From positions 124,001-188,000 of the forward strand of contig CAXKXX010000001.1 in NCBI GenBank assembly GCA_964059975.1: a stretch of DNA of 64,000 nucleotides, written 5' to 3'. Of the stretch, positions 20,704-30,929 are shown one piece after another (within the stretch, counting starts at the first letter, position 1; each line of letters starts with the position of its first letter). Position numbers and translations under genes: made by a program. Below the pieces are notes generated by a model, which saw only the letters and a list, made by a program, of their open reading frames with translations, was not told the DNA's origin and did no database searches. The DNA comes from CAXKXX01 sp964059975. GTDB lineage: Bacteria > Pseudomonadota > Gammaproteobacteria > Enterobacterales > Enterobacteriaceae.

Positions 20704-21420
20704 TTAGCTATTCAATGCAGACTTCTGTGCACTAAAGATCGTGTCGATCCCACCTTTAGCAAGCGTTAATAATTCCATTAATTCACCATAACTAAATGGC
20801 TGGCTTTCAGCGGTACCCTGTATCTCAATCATGCGACCATCTTCTATCATCACTACGTTCATGTCAGTTGTAGCAGCGGAATCTTCAGTATACTCTAAAT
20901 CGCAAAGCGCTTGATTATTGAGAATGCCAACGGAAATTGCGGCCACTAAACCCTTCATTGGATTAGCCTTTAGTTTACCTATAGCAACTAATTCATGCAA
21001 CGCATCTTGCAGAGCCACGCATGCTCCAGAGATAGAAGCAGTGCGAGTGCCACCATCAGCTTGAAGTACGTCACAATCGAGAATAATGCTGTATTCCCCA
21101 AGTTTTTTAAGATCTACTGCGGCACGTAGTGAGCGTGCTATTAAGCGTTGAATTTCAAGCGTACGGCCACTCTGCTTTCCTTTAGCAGCTTCACGCACAT
21201 TACGGTTATGAGTAGATCTTGGAAGCATTCCGTATTCAGCAGTAATCCATCCCCGTCCTTGGCCTTTTAGAAATCGAGGAACACTATCTTCTACCGTAGC
21301 CGTACATAAAACTTTAGTATCGCCAAGCTCAATCAGCACTGATCCTTCAGCATGTTTATTATAATGACGTGTTAATTTTAGTGGGCGAACGCGTTCTGGT
21401 ACTCTCCCCATCAGGCGCAT
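20704..21420 (-). CDS. rph: Ribonuclease PH
   Basis: A phosphate-dependent 3'-to-5' exoribonuclease that trims tRNA 3' ends; it works as a ring hexamer. The 238 residues cover the whole PH domain. Conserved segments are KHAEGSVLIELGDTKVLCTATVE, GWITAEYGMLPRSTHNRN, GRTLEIQRLIARSLRAAVDL, CDVLQADGGTRTASI and the late EDSAATTDMNVVM. GGAG lies seven bases before ATG. It is divergent from yicC, as in E. coli, but pyrE is missing downstream. Confidence 0.97.
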   Translation of the reverse strand: MRLMGRVPERVRPLKLTRHYNKHAEGSVLIELGDTKVLCTATVEDSVPRFLKGQGRGWITAEYGMLPRSTHNRNVREAAKGKQSGRTLEIQRLIARSLRAAVDLKKLGEYSIILDCDVLQADGGTRTASISGACVALQDALHELVAIGKLKANPMKGLVAAISVGILNNQALCDLEYTEDSAATTDMNVVMIEDGRMIEIQGTAESQPFSYGELMELLTLAKGGIDTIFSAQKSALNS

Positions 21421-21547
21421 CGATTGTCTCCGACTAATATGTTAATTTTTAATAGTGTATTATACGAGGTTAATGATGTAATGCCTATCGGAACTATATC
21501 AGAAACGTTATAATAATATTATGTTTTTTTATTCTGAGATGATAACT

Positions 21548-22411
21548 ATGATTCGAAGCATGACTGGCTACGCTAGACGTGAAACTAGTCGAGAATGGGG
21601 CAAGGGAGTGTGGGAATTGCGTTCTGTAAACCAGCGTTATCTGGAAATCTACATTCATTTATCAGAACAGTTCCGTAGTTTAGAGCCACTTATTCGAAAA
21701 CACATTCGCAGTCGCTTAACCCGCGGTAAAGTCACGTGCAGTTTACACTTTGATCCACTTGTGAGCTCACAAGGCTCAATGATATTAAATAAAAAACTAG
21801 CTAATCAAGTCATCGAGGCCGCTAATTGGGTGAAAACACAGAGTGGCACGGGGGATATCAATCCGATCGAGGTGCTGAAGTGGCCAGAAGTAATGTATTC
21901 GGAAGAAAAAGATTTAGGAGCGATCGGCGGGGAGCTGATGCACGCCTTAGGTAGAACCTTAGATGACTTTATCGATTCGAGAGAACGAGAGGGGGCCGCC
22001 CTACGGGCTTTAGTCGAAGAGCGTCTGTATCGTATGAGCGTCGAGGTATTTAAAGTTCGCACTCACATACCAAGTATTTTACAGTGGCAGCGCCAGCGTT
22101 TGCTAGGAAAGCTAGAAGAAGTTCACGCACAGATAGATGCTGCGCGTCTAGAGCAAGAGCTAATTCTTATGGCACAGCGTATAGATGTTAGTGAAGAACT
22201 CGATCGTCTAGATGCGCATGTAAAGGAGATGCGTAATATTCTAAAGAAAAATGAAGCCGTGGGCCGCCATCTTGATTTTATGATTCAGGAACTCAACCGA
22301 GAATCAAATACGCTCGCTGCTAAGTCAATAAATTCTGATATCACTATGTCCGCTATTGAGTTAAAAGTACTAATCGAGCAAATACGCGAGCAAATTCAAA
22401 ACATCGAATAA
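21548..22411 (+). CDS. yicC: YicC family endoribonuclease
   Basis: A YicC-like protein; in E. coli the family member cleaves RNA, including the small RNA RyhB. The ATG at 21548 gives MIRSMTGYARRE, which matches the E. coli start and length (287 aa); an in-frame ATG at 21521 would add nine unconserved residues. Family signatures seen are SVNQRYLEIYIHLSEQFRSLEP, LTRGKVTCSL, the central RIDVSEELDRLDAHVKE and the C-terminal DFMIQELNRESNTLAAKS. It ends in IELKVLIEQIREQIQNIE. It forms a divergent pair with rph. Confidence 0.93.
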   Translation: MIRSMTGYARRETSREWGKGVWELRSVNQRYLEIYIHLSEQFRSLEPLIRKHIRSRLTRGKVTCSLHFDPLVSSQGSMILNKKLANQVIEAANWVKTQSGTGDINPIEVLKWPEVMYSEEKDLGAIGGELMHALGRTLDDFIDSREREGAALRALVEERLYRMSVEVFKVRTHIPSILQWQRQRLLGKLEEVHAQIDAARLEQELILMAQRIDVSEELDRLDAHVKEMRNILKKNEAVGRHLDFMIQELNRESNTLAAKSINSDITMSAIELKVLIEQIREQIQNIE

Positions 22412-22596
22412 CAGCTTTTACCTATGTAAAACAGTTATTTTATTCCCTGCATCTCCATTCCTGCCTTAACTATTAACGCTTAATACCTTGATGCATATTA
22501 TGTTTAATAGTTAGGTAAAAACTATAAATCTAATGGATGTATGCATTCGTTCCTATCAAAAAAATAAGCTAATAATTTTTAGGACAGGGGGCAGCG

Positions 22597-22631
22597 GAGA
22601 GCTATATTATATCTCGTATAATATAGCTCTC
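22597..22631. repeat. Hairpin, 15-bp perfect stem
   Basis: GAGAGCTATATTATA (22597-22611) pairs with TATAATATAGCTCTC (22617-22631) over a TCTCG loop. It lies about 190 bases past the yicC stop and lacks a T-tail. Confidence 0.8.
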
Positions 22632-23161
22632 AAGCTACTTTAGACTGAACATGAAATCTGAAAGCGAATAATACAAACATAAATATAAAAAGTATAGAAA
22701 ATTTAATAATATAAATATTATGAGCATACGCTTAATATTCCCGATAAGATCTTTATCTAAATTATACGCCAAGTAGCCGCATGTAAGAGTACGTCTACCA
22801 TAGCGCATATATATTACTAAATTATAAAAACTATTAGTAAAACAGTAAAAATATACTTTTAAATATTAATATTTTCTTGAAATATAAATTTATTTATATG
22901 TAGAGGATAACGCACAGATATAAAATTACTATAACTTGTATGATAGGTTAATTGAACTAACTTTAGTATTATATAATAATATATAATTGATTCGAAAAAT
23001 AAAATTACTTTTAGCTCGTTTTTTTAAAAGAGCAAAAGAACAAATAATCTTTAAAACATTTAGAATAATTTTACTCAAACTAAACTTTATGACACTTAAT
23101 AGAAGAATATAAAAATCGGCGATTATATTGACTCATCTAACTAATATTCTAAAATAGATCT

Positions 23162-23204
23162 ATAAAAGATCTTTTCTTTTTCTGCAAAAGAAAAGATCTT
23201 TTAT
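23162..23204. repeat. Hairpin, 19-bp perfect stem
   Basis: ATAAAAGATCTTTTCTTTT (23162-23180) pairs exactly with its complement at 23186-23204 around a 5-base loop. The arm itself contains the palindrome AAAAGATCTTTT. No gene lies within 750 bases. Confidence 0.8.
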
Positions 23205-24122
23205 ATGCTAGAAATATTCTAGAACACTTGCTTTTACTACAAAATACTCTATATACTAAATTTTATAAAAATAAGGTTTAAAACTAATTAGTGTACTCAA
23301 TTTTATTAAGTAGGACTTCAAGTCCGTTTAGTAAACTTGGTCTATCAGTTACTTAAATAATCAGTACTTAAGATAATTATAAGCATGATATATGACTAAG
23401 ATTTTAAAAAATACTTAACGCTAGAAACCATACCCACTTATGTATCGCCAATCGTCTTTGCTAGAGCCAGACGAACAGATTCCCAGTGATTAATGTATTT
23501 TATAAGAAAAGTGGCATTTAGATTATTTTTAAATTTTATTGAAATACTTTTTTGTATCAAATTTTATTTATAGTATGTATCAAGTCATACTTTATCAACC
23601 ATAAAAAACTGAAATATTACTATTTATAATAAATAATTATGATAGATTTAGAATCTATTTTATAAATATTAAGTTTTTTAAAAAATTTAGATATTCTTTA
23701 TATTAATTTATAAAAAATGAGTGAATATATTCAATATACTTATTAAAAAGAAAAAAGAAATAGTTTTAATATAAAAGCTTTTATTAAAAGACAGATAGAT
23801 ATTATTAATATAATAGATAAATTTAATTAAATATAAATAACTTAGAAAATTTTAATAAAGTAATCATTTTACTGATTTTATGATAAAAATAAAAAATATG
23901 TAAAAGTATTTTTAAGAAAAAATTGTTTTTAAAAAAGTTAAAAATGAAATAGTTGAGTGAATGTTCTAATTGATTCCTTATGTTATAGATAATTAGATTA
24001 TAGAACACATGAAGACATCAATATGGAAAGCATCTAAGGGTAGCAAGTTCGAAACTGAATCATATTTAGTGGCATCCCCTCATTGATTCGATAAGTCAAC
24101 TTTTACATTTGTATCTATAGCG

Positions 24123-24191
24123 CCGAGATAAAAAATTTTAGTCTTAGTGATATAGAGGGTAATCACTCTATATCACCCCATAGCATCTCGG
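24123..24191. repeat. Nested inverted repeats
   Basis: An inner 11-bp perfect stem (GTGATATAGAG at 24147-24157, CTCTATATCAC at 24166-24176) lies inside an outer 7-bp stem (CCGAGAT at 24123-24129, ATCTCGG at 24185-24191). It is more than 400 bases upstream of minC. Confidence 0.7.
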
Positions 24192-24615
24192 TATAAGCGT
24201 ACCGGAAAATTATATTTTCTCTGATATATGAATATGGATGTTATGAAGGTCTTTTAGTAATGTCAAGAACTCTTAAAAATCGTATCTCTAATCACTAAAA
24301 AGAGCATCTTACGTTTAGTATCGATGAGAGTGCTTGTTGCTTATTAATCGACTCGCATTTCATGAAGTCTGGCAGCACACAGACTACTAATTTTATTAGT
24401 TCGCGCTACATACGAGATAAGTTCTTTTCTTATCAAAATTAAGATATCCATAATCGCTTTTTCCTTCTATAAATTCAGTCATATATTTTTACTATATTGA
24501 GCAAGTTACGATCTATCTTGATATAAATATTTCTAACATGTATGATATAATATTATAATTAAGATTTATTAAAATATTCTAATCTTTTAACGTTTCTAAA
24601 TTTAAGTTGGGACGG

Positions 24616-25311
24616 ATGTTACAATCGCCAATTGAGTTAAAAGGTAGCACCTTTACATTATCGGTTATTTATTTGTATAGCGCGGAGCCTACAGTAATAC
24701 GGAAAGCGTTACTGGAAAAAGTAAAACAAGCACCCCAATTTTTGAAAAATGCTCCTATTGTTATCAATGTTTCAAGTTTAGAGGATGACATGAATTGGGG
24801 CGCTCTCCCCCACACTCTCGAAGAGGCAGGTTTACATCTGGCCGGAATCTGTGGTTGTAGGAGTGAGAGACAAAGAGACGCGATAACACGGGCCGGATTG
24901 CCGTTACTTAATGAAGGCAAGACGCACGAAATCGAACAGAAAAAAATAGCTCAGAAAAAAGTACTGGAGCACAATCCTACGGGGAAAGCGCGTATTATCA
25001 GCACGCATGTGCGTTCAGGTCAACAAATTTACGCCCGAAATGGCGATCTGATTGTTGCTAGCAGCGTGAGCGCTGGCGCTGAGCTAATTGCCGATGGCAA
25101 TATCCACATCTACGGCATAATGCGAGGCCGCGCAGTCGCTGGTGCTTCCGGTGACACAGAATGCCATATTTTTTGTATATATTTCGCTGCTGAGTTAGTC
25201 TCTATCGCAGGGCAGTACTGGCTGAACGAGCACATCCCACCTGATTATCTTAAACAATCAATACAACTTAGTCTTTTGAATAACGTTTTAGTCATACAAC
25301 ATTTACACTAA
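24616..25311 (+). CDS. minC: Septum-site inhibitor MinC
   Basis: Blocks FtsZ polymerisation away from midcell as a MinD-bound dimer. It is about 231 residues from the ATG at 24616, matching E. coli MinC (231 aa). The N-terminal FtsZ-inhibiting domain runs from IELKGSTFTLSVIYL. The C-terminal beta-helix carries RSGQQIYARNGDLIVASSVSAGAELIADGNIHIYG and GRAVAGASGD. An in-frame TTG at 24607 would add three residues, but its fit is worse. It is first in minCDE, 25 bases before minD. Confidence 0.95.
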   Translation: MLQSPIELKGSTFTLSVIYLYSAEPTVIRKALLEKVKQAPQFLKNAPIVINVSSLEDDMNWGALPHTLEEAGLHLAGICGCRSERQRDAITRAGLPLLNEGKTHEIEQKKIAQKKVLEHNPTGKARIISTHVRSGQQIYARNGDLIVASSVSAGAELIADGNIHIYGIMRGRAVAGASGDTECHIFCIYFAAELVSIAGQYWLNEHIPPDYLKQSIQLSLLNNVLVIQHLH

Positions 25312-25336
25312 GCCTTTTTGACAAGGAATCCATTTT

Positions 25337-26149
25337 ATGGCACGCATTATTGTTGTCACATCAGGTAAAGGAGGGGTCGGCAAGACTACTTCGAGTGCCG
25401 CTATTGCTACTGGACTCGCTCAGAAAGGCAAGAAAACTGTAGTAATCGATTTTGATATCGGCCTACGTAATCTTGACGTAATTATGGGTTGCGAGCGTCG
25501 AGTAGTGTACGATTTCGTTAACGTTATTCAAGGTGATGCCACTTTACATCAAGCCCTGATTAAAGACAAGCGCACTGAAAATCTTTATATCCTACCGGCG
25601 TCACAAACACGCGATAAAGCTGCATTAACCCACAAAGGAGTTGAAAAAATCCTGAATGACTTAGGAAAAATAAATTTTGACGTTGTAGTTTGTGATTCGC
25701 CTGCTGGCATCGAAACAGGGGCATTGATGGCGCTTTATTTTGCCGATGAAGCCATCATTACTACTAATCCAGAAGTATCTTCCGTGCGTGACTCTGACCG
25801 AATACTCGGAATTTTATCCTCTAAATCACGCCGCGCTGAAAAAAATCAATCTCCAATCAAGGAACACTTGCTTCTTACCCGTTATAACCCAGATCGAGTC
25901 AGCTGTGGTGACATGCTCAGCATGGAAGATGTGCTGGACATTTTACGTATTCCGCTCTTAGGTGTCATACCCGAAGACCACTCTGTACTCCGTGCATCTA
26001 ATCAAGGGGAGTCAATTATCCTTGATTCTGAATCAAATGCCGGGAAAGCTTATGGCGATACTGTTGGTCGGTTATTAGGAGAAATCCGGCCGCACCGTTT
26101 TATTGAAGAAGAGAGGCGGGGCTTCCTAAAACGCTTTTTCGGGAGATAA
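25337..26149 (+). CDS. minD: Septum-site ATPase MinD
   Basis: A ParA-like ATPase that binds the membrane when ATP-bound, recruits MinC and oscillates with MinE. It is 270 residues as in E. coli. The deviant Walker A GKGGVGKT lies at 10-17, and the DFDIGLRNLD and CDSPAGIETGA segments are intact. The C-terminal amphipathic membrane-targeting helix ends GFLKRFFGR. AAGGA precedes ATG. It sits in minCDE, two bases before minE. Confidence 0.98.
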   Translation: MARIIVVTSGKGGVGKTTSSAAIATGLAQKGKKTVVIDFDIGLRNLDVIMGCERRVVYDFVNVIQGDATLHQALIKDKRTENLYILPASQTRDKAALTHKGVEKILNDLGKINFDVVVCDSPAGIETGALMALYFADEAIITTNPEVSSVRDSDRILGILSSKSRRAEKNQSPIKEHLLLTRYNPDRVSCGDMLSMEDVLDILRIPLLGVIPEDHSVLRASNQGESIILDSESNAGKAYGDTVGRLLGEIRPHRFIEEERRGFLKRFFGR

Positions 26150-26151
26150 AT

Positions 26152-26427
26152 ATGGCTTTATTAAACTTTTTTTTATCCCAGAAAAAACAGACGGCTAATA
26201 TTGCTAAGGAGCGACTACAAATTATTGTTGCGGAGCGTCGCCGAAGCGACGGAGAGCCACCGTACTTGCCTAACTTGAAACGTGATATATTGGCAGTGAT
26301 CTATCAATATACTCAGATAGATCCTGAAATGCTAAATGTACATTTCATACAAAAAGGCGATGATATTTCAGTTTTTGAACTCAATGTAACATTTCCGGAT
26401 CCAGAAGATGCAGATAAATACAGGTAA
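26152..26427 (+). CDS. minE: Topological specificity factor MinE
   Basis: Stimulates MinD ATPase and drives the pole-to-pole oscillation. It is 91 residues (E. coli 88). The N-terminal membrane and MinD-contact region starts MALLNFFLSQKKQTANIAKERLQIIVAERR. The dimerisation domain follows from YLPNLKRDILAVI. It lies two bases behind minD with AGAT upstream, consistent with coupled translation. The division-site system is therefore complete. Confidence 0.96.
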   Translation: MALLNFFLSQKKQTANIAKERLQIIVAERRRSDGEPPYLPNLKRDILAVIYQYTQIDPEMLNVHFIQKGDDISVFELNVTFPDPEDADKYR

Positions 26428-27080
26428 TTCATAAGCTTCTTTATTTTACGCATTACGAGTGAATAAAACAGTCTTATGACACGGAGTATACCACCTGGTA
26501 ATAATTTTTAAAGCTATTGCCTCATAATATAAATTCAATAAATATTGAACTTAAGGGTTCAGATTTTTAATTTTTTATTATTTTAAAGATGTCTATAGCT
26601 ATTGTTTTATATTCGTAATATAGTACTGTCTATATTAACTATCTATCATGTAAAAATTTATAAAAACGATTAGATAAAATGCATTAAATAATACTCCTAT
26701 AATTTATAAAAATAAAATATAAATATATTTTTTGTGATCATATCTAATATATACAAGTATTTATTAGATATTTTTTTAATGCTTAAACTTAATTAATCAG
26801 TTAATTATTTCTAGATAAGTGGAGTTAATAGTCTGCGATTTTTAAATTTCATTTCTTAGTGATAATCCGTTTCCCCCACTGTAGTATCTTTAAAATCCCA
26901 GAGGTTTTATCTTATTGTGATCGGTATTAATATTTTTATACAGTGTAAAATTTTATATTTTCTTCAAAATAAGAAATTTCGTTAATACATTAAAGGCACT
27001 TAAGTAGCAATGTATTACGCTAGATATAATTGCTTATAAAGATCTCATAACACAATTCTCTGAGTTTATCATTAATTAGG
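26428..27080. other. Spacer between minE and tsaB
   Basis: AT-rich with no recognisable gene. In several Enterobacterales rnd, fadD and yeaY lie between minE and tsaB; no remains are visible. Confidence 0.55.
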
Positions 27081-27767
27081 TTATTTATTCTGGGTCACTG
27101 AATTGCGCAAATAGGTTGGCTTGGCTTCTTCCGCAGTTACGGCTAGCCCCTTTTTCCAGTCTAACAATGCTATCGGGAGCATATCTTCCGCAAAGGGTAG
27201 CAGTACTTGTCCATCGTACACCTTTAGAATAGAGATGGAGGTTAGCATGGGATGTGCTTTCCATCCAGTACCAACGCTAGCCCATGCGCCCCGTAGCTGG
27301 CGTGTCCGCTCCAGAGCCTGACTGGGAAGAAGTAGTCTTTCTCCCGAGCCCTCGTTCCAGTTACCATTTTTATCCCTCTTAAATTCTCCCCAGTATACCT
27401 CTCCTATACGGGCGTCGATTGCTGCTAGCACACGTTCAGAACGATTGATTCGCCATGCCCCTTGCGCCATTGTCTGTAATGTAGAAATACCTAGTATCGG
27501 AAGATCTGCACCTAAAGCCAAGCCTTGAACGATGCCAATACAGATACGCACCCCTGTAAAGCTGCCGGGACCTCGCCCAAAAGCTAATGCATCAAGTTGA
27601 TTGAGCCTCAGACCACTATCCAGAAGTACCTGTTGCACCATAGGTAAAATGTATTGCGTATGTTCACGTGGTCGTAGATTGGATAGCGCCAGGATTTCTC
27701 CCTGATTCCAGATGGCGACAGAACAAGATTCCGTCGACGTATCAATCGCTAAAATTCGCGTGCACAT
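27081..27767 (-). CDS. tsaB: tRNA t6A synthesis protein TsaB
   Basis: A non-catalytic partner of TsaD (with TsaE) in transferring threonylcarbamoyl to A37 of ANN-decoding tRNAs. It is 228 residues (E. coli 231), an ASKHA-fold protein. It shows ILAIDTSTESCSVAIW at the N-terminus, PREHTQYILPMVQ, the hallmark GRGPGSFTGVR at about 64-74, and VLAAIDARIGEVYWGEF. The C-terminus keeps AEEAKPTYLRNSV. Starting at ATG 27767, it is convergent with minE and stands alone. Confidence 0.96.
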   Translation of the reverse strand: MCTRILAIDTSTESCSVAIWNQGEILALSNLRPREHTQYILPMVQQVLLDSGLRLNQLDALAFGRGPGSFTGVRICIGIVQGLALGADLPILGISTLQTMAQGAWRINRSERVLAAIDARIGEVYWGEFKRDKNGNWNEGSGERLLLPSQALERTRQLRGAWASVGTGWKAHPMLTSISILKVYDGQVLLPFAEDMLPIALLDWKKGLAVTAEEAKPTYLRNSVTQNK

Positions 27768-28410
27768 TATAGCGTATGGCCAGATTGAAGAAAAATTTTA
27801 ATAAGAAGTTTATACTATAACATAACTAGTTTTAATTTACATATTACTGCGATAAACTTATTTATAATAAAAAGATCTATTAAAAAAATATTAGGATCCT
27901 ATTTTTCGGCAAATCATTAATGAGAAAAATATCTTAGACCGCCTCCATATCCGTTCGAATTACTGTCATCGATTAGTTTTATACCCTCTAAGTAAGAGCG
28001 CTAGAAATGTGTTCCTGTATCATTTTTAAAAAATTTATTGCTCTTTAGGAGTCAGCTTTAAACTTTACTCTTTAAAAGTAGATTAATCATTGTAGGGAGT
28101 AAAAATTTATACAAAATTATGCAGTTCAGCGTACTATTATGTACGGTTATCTTTCTCTACAATCTTCCGATTTTCATCAGTAACAGATGTCATATTAAAT
28201 AAACTACTATAATGAACCGGTCATTACCGATTACATTCTGAAATACTATGATAAATAATTATTTGATCTAAAAATAATTTACTTAATCTGCGTATGTACT
28301 TCATAGAGTACAAATCAATGAATAACATTTACTATCAGATTCGATTACGTGAGAAGCGCAATCCGACTAGATAGATTTTAGCTTCAATAGGAATTATATA
28401 GAATCTCAAA

Positions 28411-28454
28411 TATAGAATACATACGGATAGTTAGCTATCCGTATGTATTCTATA
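28411..28454. repeat. Hairpin, 20-bp perfect stem with TTAG loop
   Basis: TATAGAATACATACGGATAG (28411-28430) is the exact reverse complement of 28435-28454, leaving a 4-base loop. No T-run follows on either side, and the nearest gene is more than 600 bases away. It is the most striking palindrome in the window. Confidence 0.88.
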
Positions 28455-29147
28455 GCAATAAAAAATATTTCAACGATAGCCTAGAATAATCATAATACAG
28501 TAATATTTCAGATTAAGTAATTGATGATTGTTGATCATAAAAATTAGAAGGTACTAAAAATAAAAAATTATATTGTATAATTTTAAATTGACCTATAAAG
28601 TGCTAATAATGCTGTTTTGCTATTAAATACTAGCATTGGATAACAAAATTTTTTAAAAAATTAGCGACTTATAAAAATAGAAACCAGATAATAAATTTAA
28701 GTTAACTATATTTAATAGTATTTAAAATTTTTATTTTACTATTAGTTAAATTTAACTTATTTTAAATATATACTATGAATTTACTTTAGTAATTAATATT
28801 ACTAAAGATCAAAAAAATTTAAGGTTTTAACAATCTGGTCGATTGATTTATCAATATAATCAGTAAAAATAAAAATATATATTAAGTGATATCTAAAACT
28901 ATAAATAGTGATATATAAAACTTATTTAATCATAAAATTTAAATTTTTAATAATATTAAAGATACAGATTATTTGTGTTTAAGTATAGTTGAGCAATAGA
29001 TTGAAATAAATATTCTTAATATAAAGAAGTATAGTTTTCGAAAAACTTATGTCAAGTATTTATTATTACGTTAAAAATATAGTTTTAATATTTTATATTT
29101 TGTTAATTCTTATTTTTTATATATATTTTTAAAATCTAATCAAAAAA

Positions 29148-29178
29148 ATTTTTATTTGATTTTTAATCAAATAAAAAT
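29148..29178. repeat. Hairpin, 14-bp perfect stem
   Basis: ATTTTTATTTGATT (29148-29161) pairs with AATCAAATAAAAAT (29165-29178) over TTT. Its near-pure AT content makes chance more likely than for the GC-containing hairpins. Confidence 0.6.
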
Positions 29179-29862
29179 GTATCAATATTAACCTGGTTTT
29201 TTTATCTCACTGTTAGAAAATTTAAAGTTATTTAATTTTAAATAGTTAAAAGTAAAGTTATCTTTAATAAAAGATACTTAGATACTAAAATAAGATAATA
29301 ATCATTTTTCTAATAAAGAAAAGAGATATTTCCTGTTAATTTAATAATGTTATTTATATTTTAAATAAATATTTGAAGTTTGATTGTTTTTAATAGAATT
29401 AAGTTTTAAAAAGTGACGTTATAAAAATAACTTATTTTTCTGATCAGATCAGTACGTTTGAAAAACATATAATTTCTATTTTTAAAAAATATTAATAATA
29501 TTTAATATTTTTGCGTTAGCTAGTAGTCTTTCTTCATCGGTGTTGCGGTTAGATTTTGAATAAAGTCTTGTACTAGATTTTTTAATCTAAAAACTAATAA
29601 AATTATTATTTAACTTATAATATAATATCTATTGCAATTAAAAAAATTTATTTCTACTAATAAATAAGCATAAATATAAAACAGAATATGTTATAACTAT
29701 AATTATATAATTAATTCGAAAGTTATTTAATAATATTAAATACGAGTAACTCAATTCATAGTAGATATGTAATGATACAATTGTTATTAAAAATAACATA
29801 TGAAAATAGCATTATATTTTTTAAACGAAAGTTATATAAATTTTTATTTATTTTCTATCATA

Positions 29863-29912
29863 TAATATGATAGAAAGGTTTTTAAATTAATATGATAGAA
29901 AGGTTTTTAAAT
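29863..29912. repeat. Exact tandem duplication of a 25-base unit
   Basis: Copies at 29863-29887 and 29888-29912 are identical, each beginning TAATATGATAGAAAGG. The first overlaps a 10-bp hairpin (29853-29862 with 29866-29875). Identity implies a recent slippage event. Confidence 0.88.
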
Positions 29913-30929
29913 AGGAGGTGAGCAAAAAATATAGCAATTAAAATCTTATCGGTGCCTGATTCATTAGCGATAATGCTATAAGCTGAAATTAGAAATTTAT
30001 GATAGTAAAATAGATCTAAACGTTCACTTTTTTATATATTGAAAACTAATAGTATAAAATTTTAAGATAACAAAAATTGATAATTTTTTCTATTATAGCT
30101 ATATATGCTAGCATTTAAAAATATTGATTATCTAAAAATAAATGGAGCATTAAAATAAATATAATTGTAGTTTTAACACAAGTATAATTAATGAAGAATA
30201 AGTTGATATTTATCATATCTAACCCGTTTTTTCTTAAAAAGATAATATTTTTCGGAAACGAATCTAGTTCATACTAATTGGGGGTAATATCTATTTTTTA
30301 GAAATAAGTAACTATAAAGATTACCGATAAAATTTAATTAAAATTAATATGTGCATAAATCTTAAGTCCGATTTATTTATCCGAATTTAGTTTGTTTTTA
30401 AACCCTTTTTAACGTAAAAGTAGTTAATTAAATTTTTCACTAGGTGAAAACTGAAAACCATGATTCTAATCATATCAAAATTAACCAGCGTTAATATAAA
30501 AAATGAATTATTGTCATTATATTTTACTAAAAAAATGGATTTTTAAATAAATTAAAAGTTGCGTATTAGATTAATTTAATATATAACTTGATCTATTCTA
30601 TTTATAAATTAGATTACTCAGTATTTAGATAATAGAAGTTTCCTATGATACCAAAAACGTTTTAAAGATGCGTCAATTTAAAATTATTAAATAATCTTGA
30701 GCACATTTTTAGATATTCTTGAGCATAAGAGAAGGAAGCTATATATAATTATATGAAGTTAAACTTAATACTATTTATGTATCAAAAGCTTCCCGAGTCT
30801 TATTGTTATTCAAGATCAATTGCCCCGTGCCCCATAATCTTTATAGTAAATAAATATTTTGAGTATTTTAACGCATGTGTATTGTTTTAACGCATGCATA
30901 TTTGAACATCTCTCTGTGAGAAGCATCGA

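Larger units (their letters stand above)
22412..24615. other. 2.2-kb desert between yicC and minC
   Basis: Very AT-rich. A 61-codon Phe/Leu/Ile-rich minus-strand frame (23823-24008) is what AT bias alone yields. I see only inverted repeats: 22597-22631, 23162-23204, and a nested pair at 24123-24191. Confidence 0.65.
27768..30929. other. 3.2-kb desert between tsaB and lpxK
   Basis: Extremely AT-rich in its second half, with stops throughout. No gene or RNA recognised. Structured elements are the 20-bp hairpin at 28411-28454, a 14-bp hairpin at 29148-29178, a 10-bp hairpin at 29853-29875 overlapping an exact 25-base tandem duplication (29863-29912), an orphan ribosome-binding-like motif right after it, and a 7-bp stem at 30434-30450. 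Confidence 0.65.

Noticed and set aside
23823..24008. 61-codon Phe/Ile/Leu-rich minus-strand frame
   Set aside because: Composition is that of random AT-rich DNA; no ribosome binding site.
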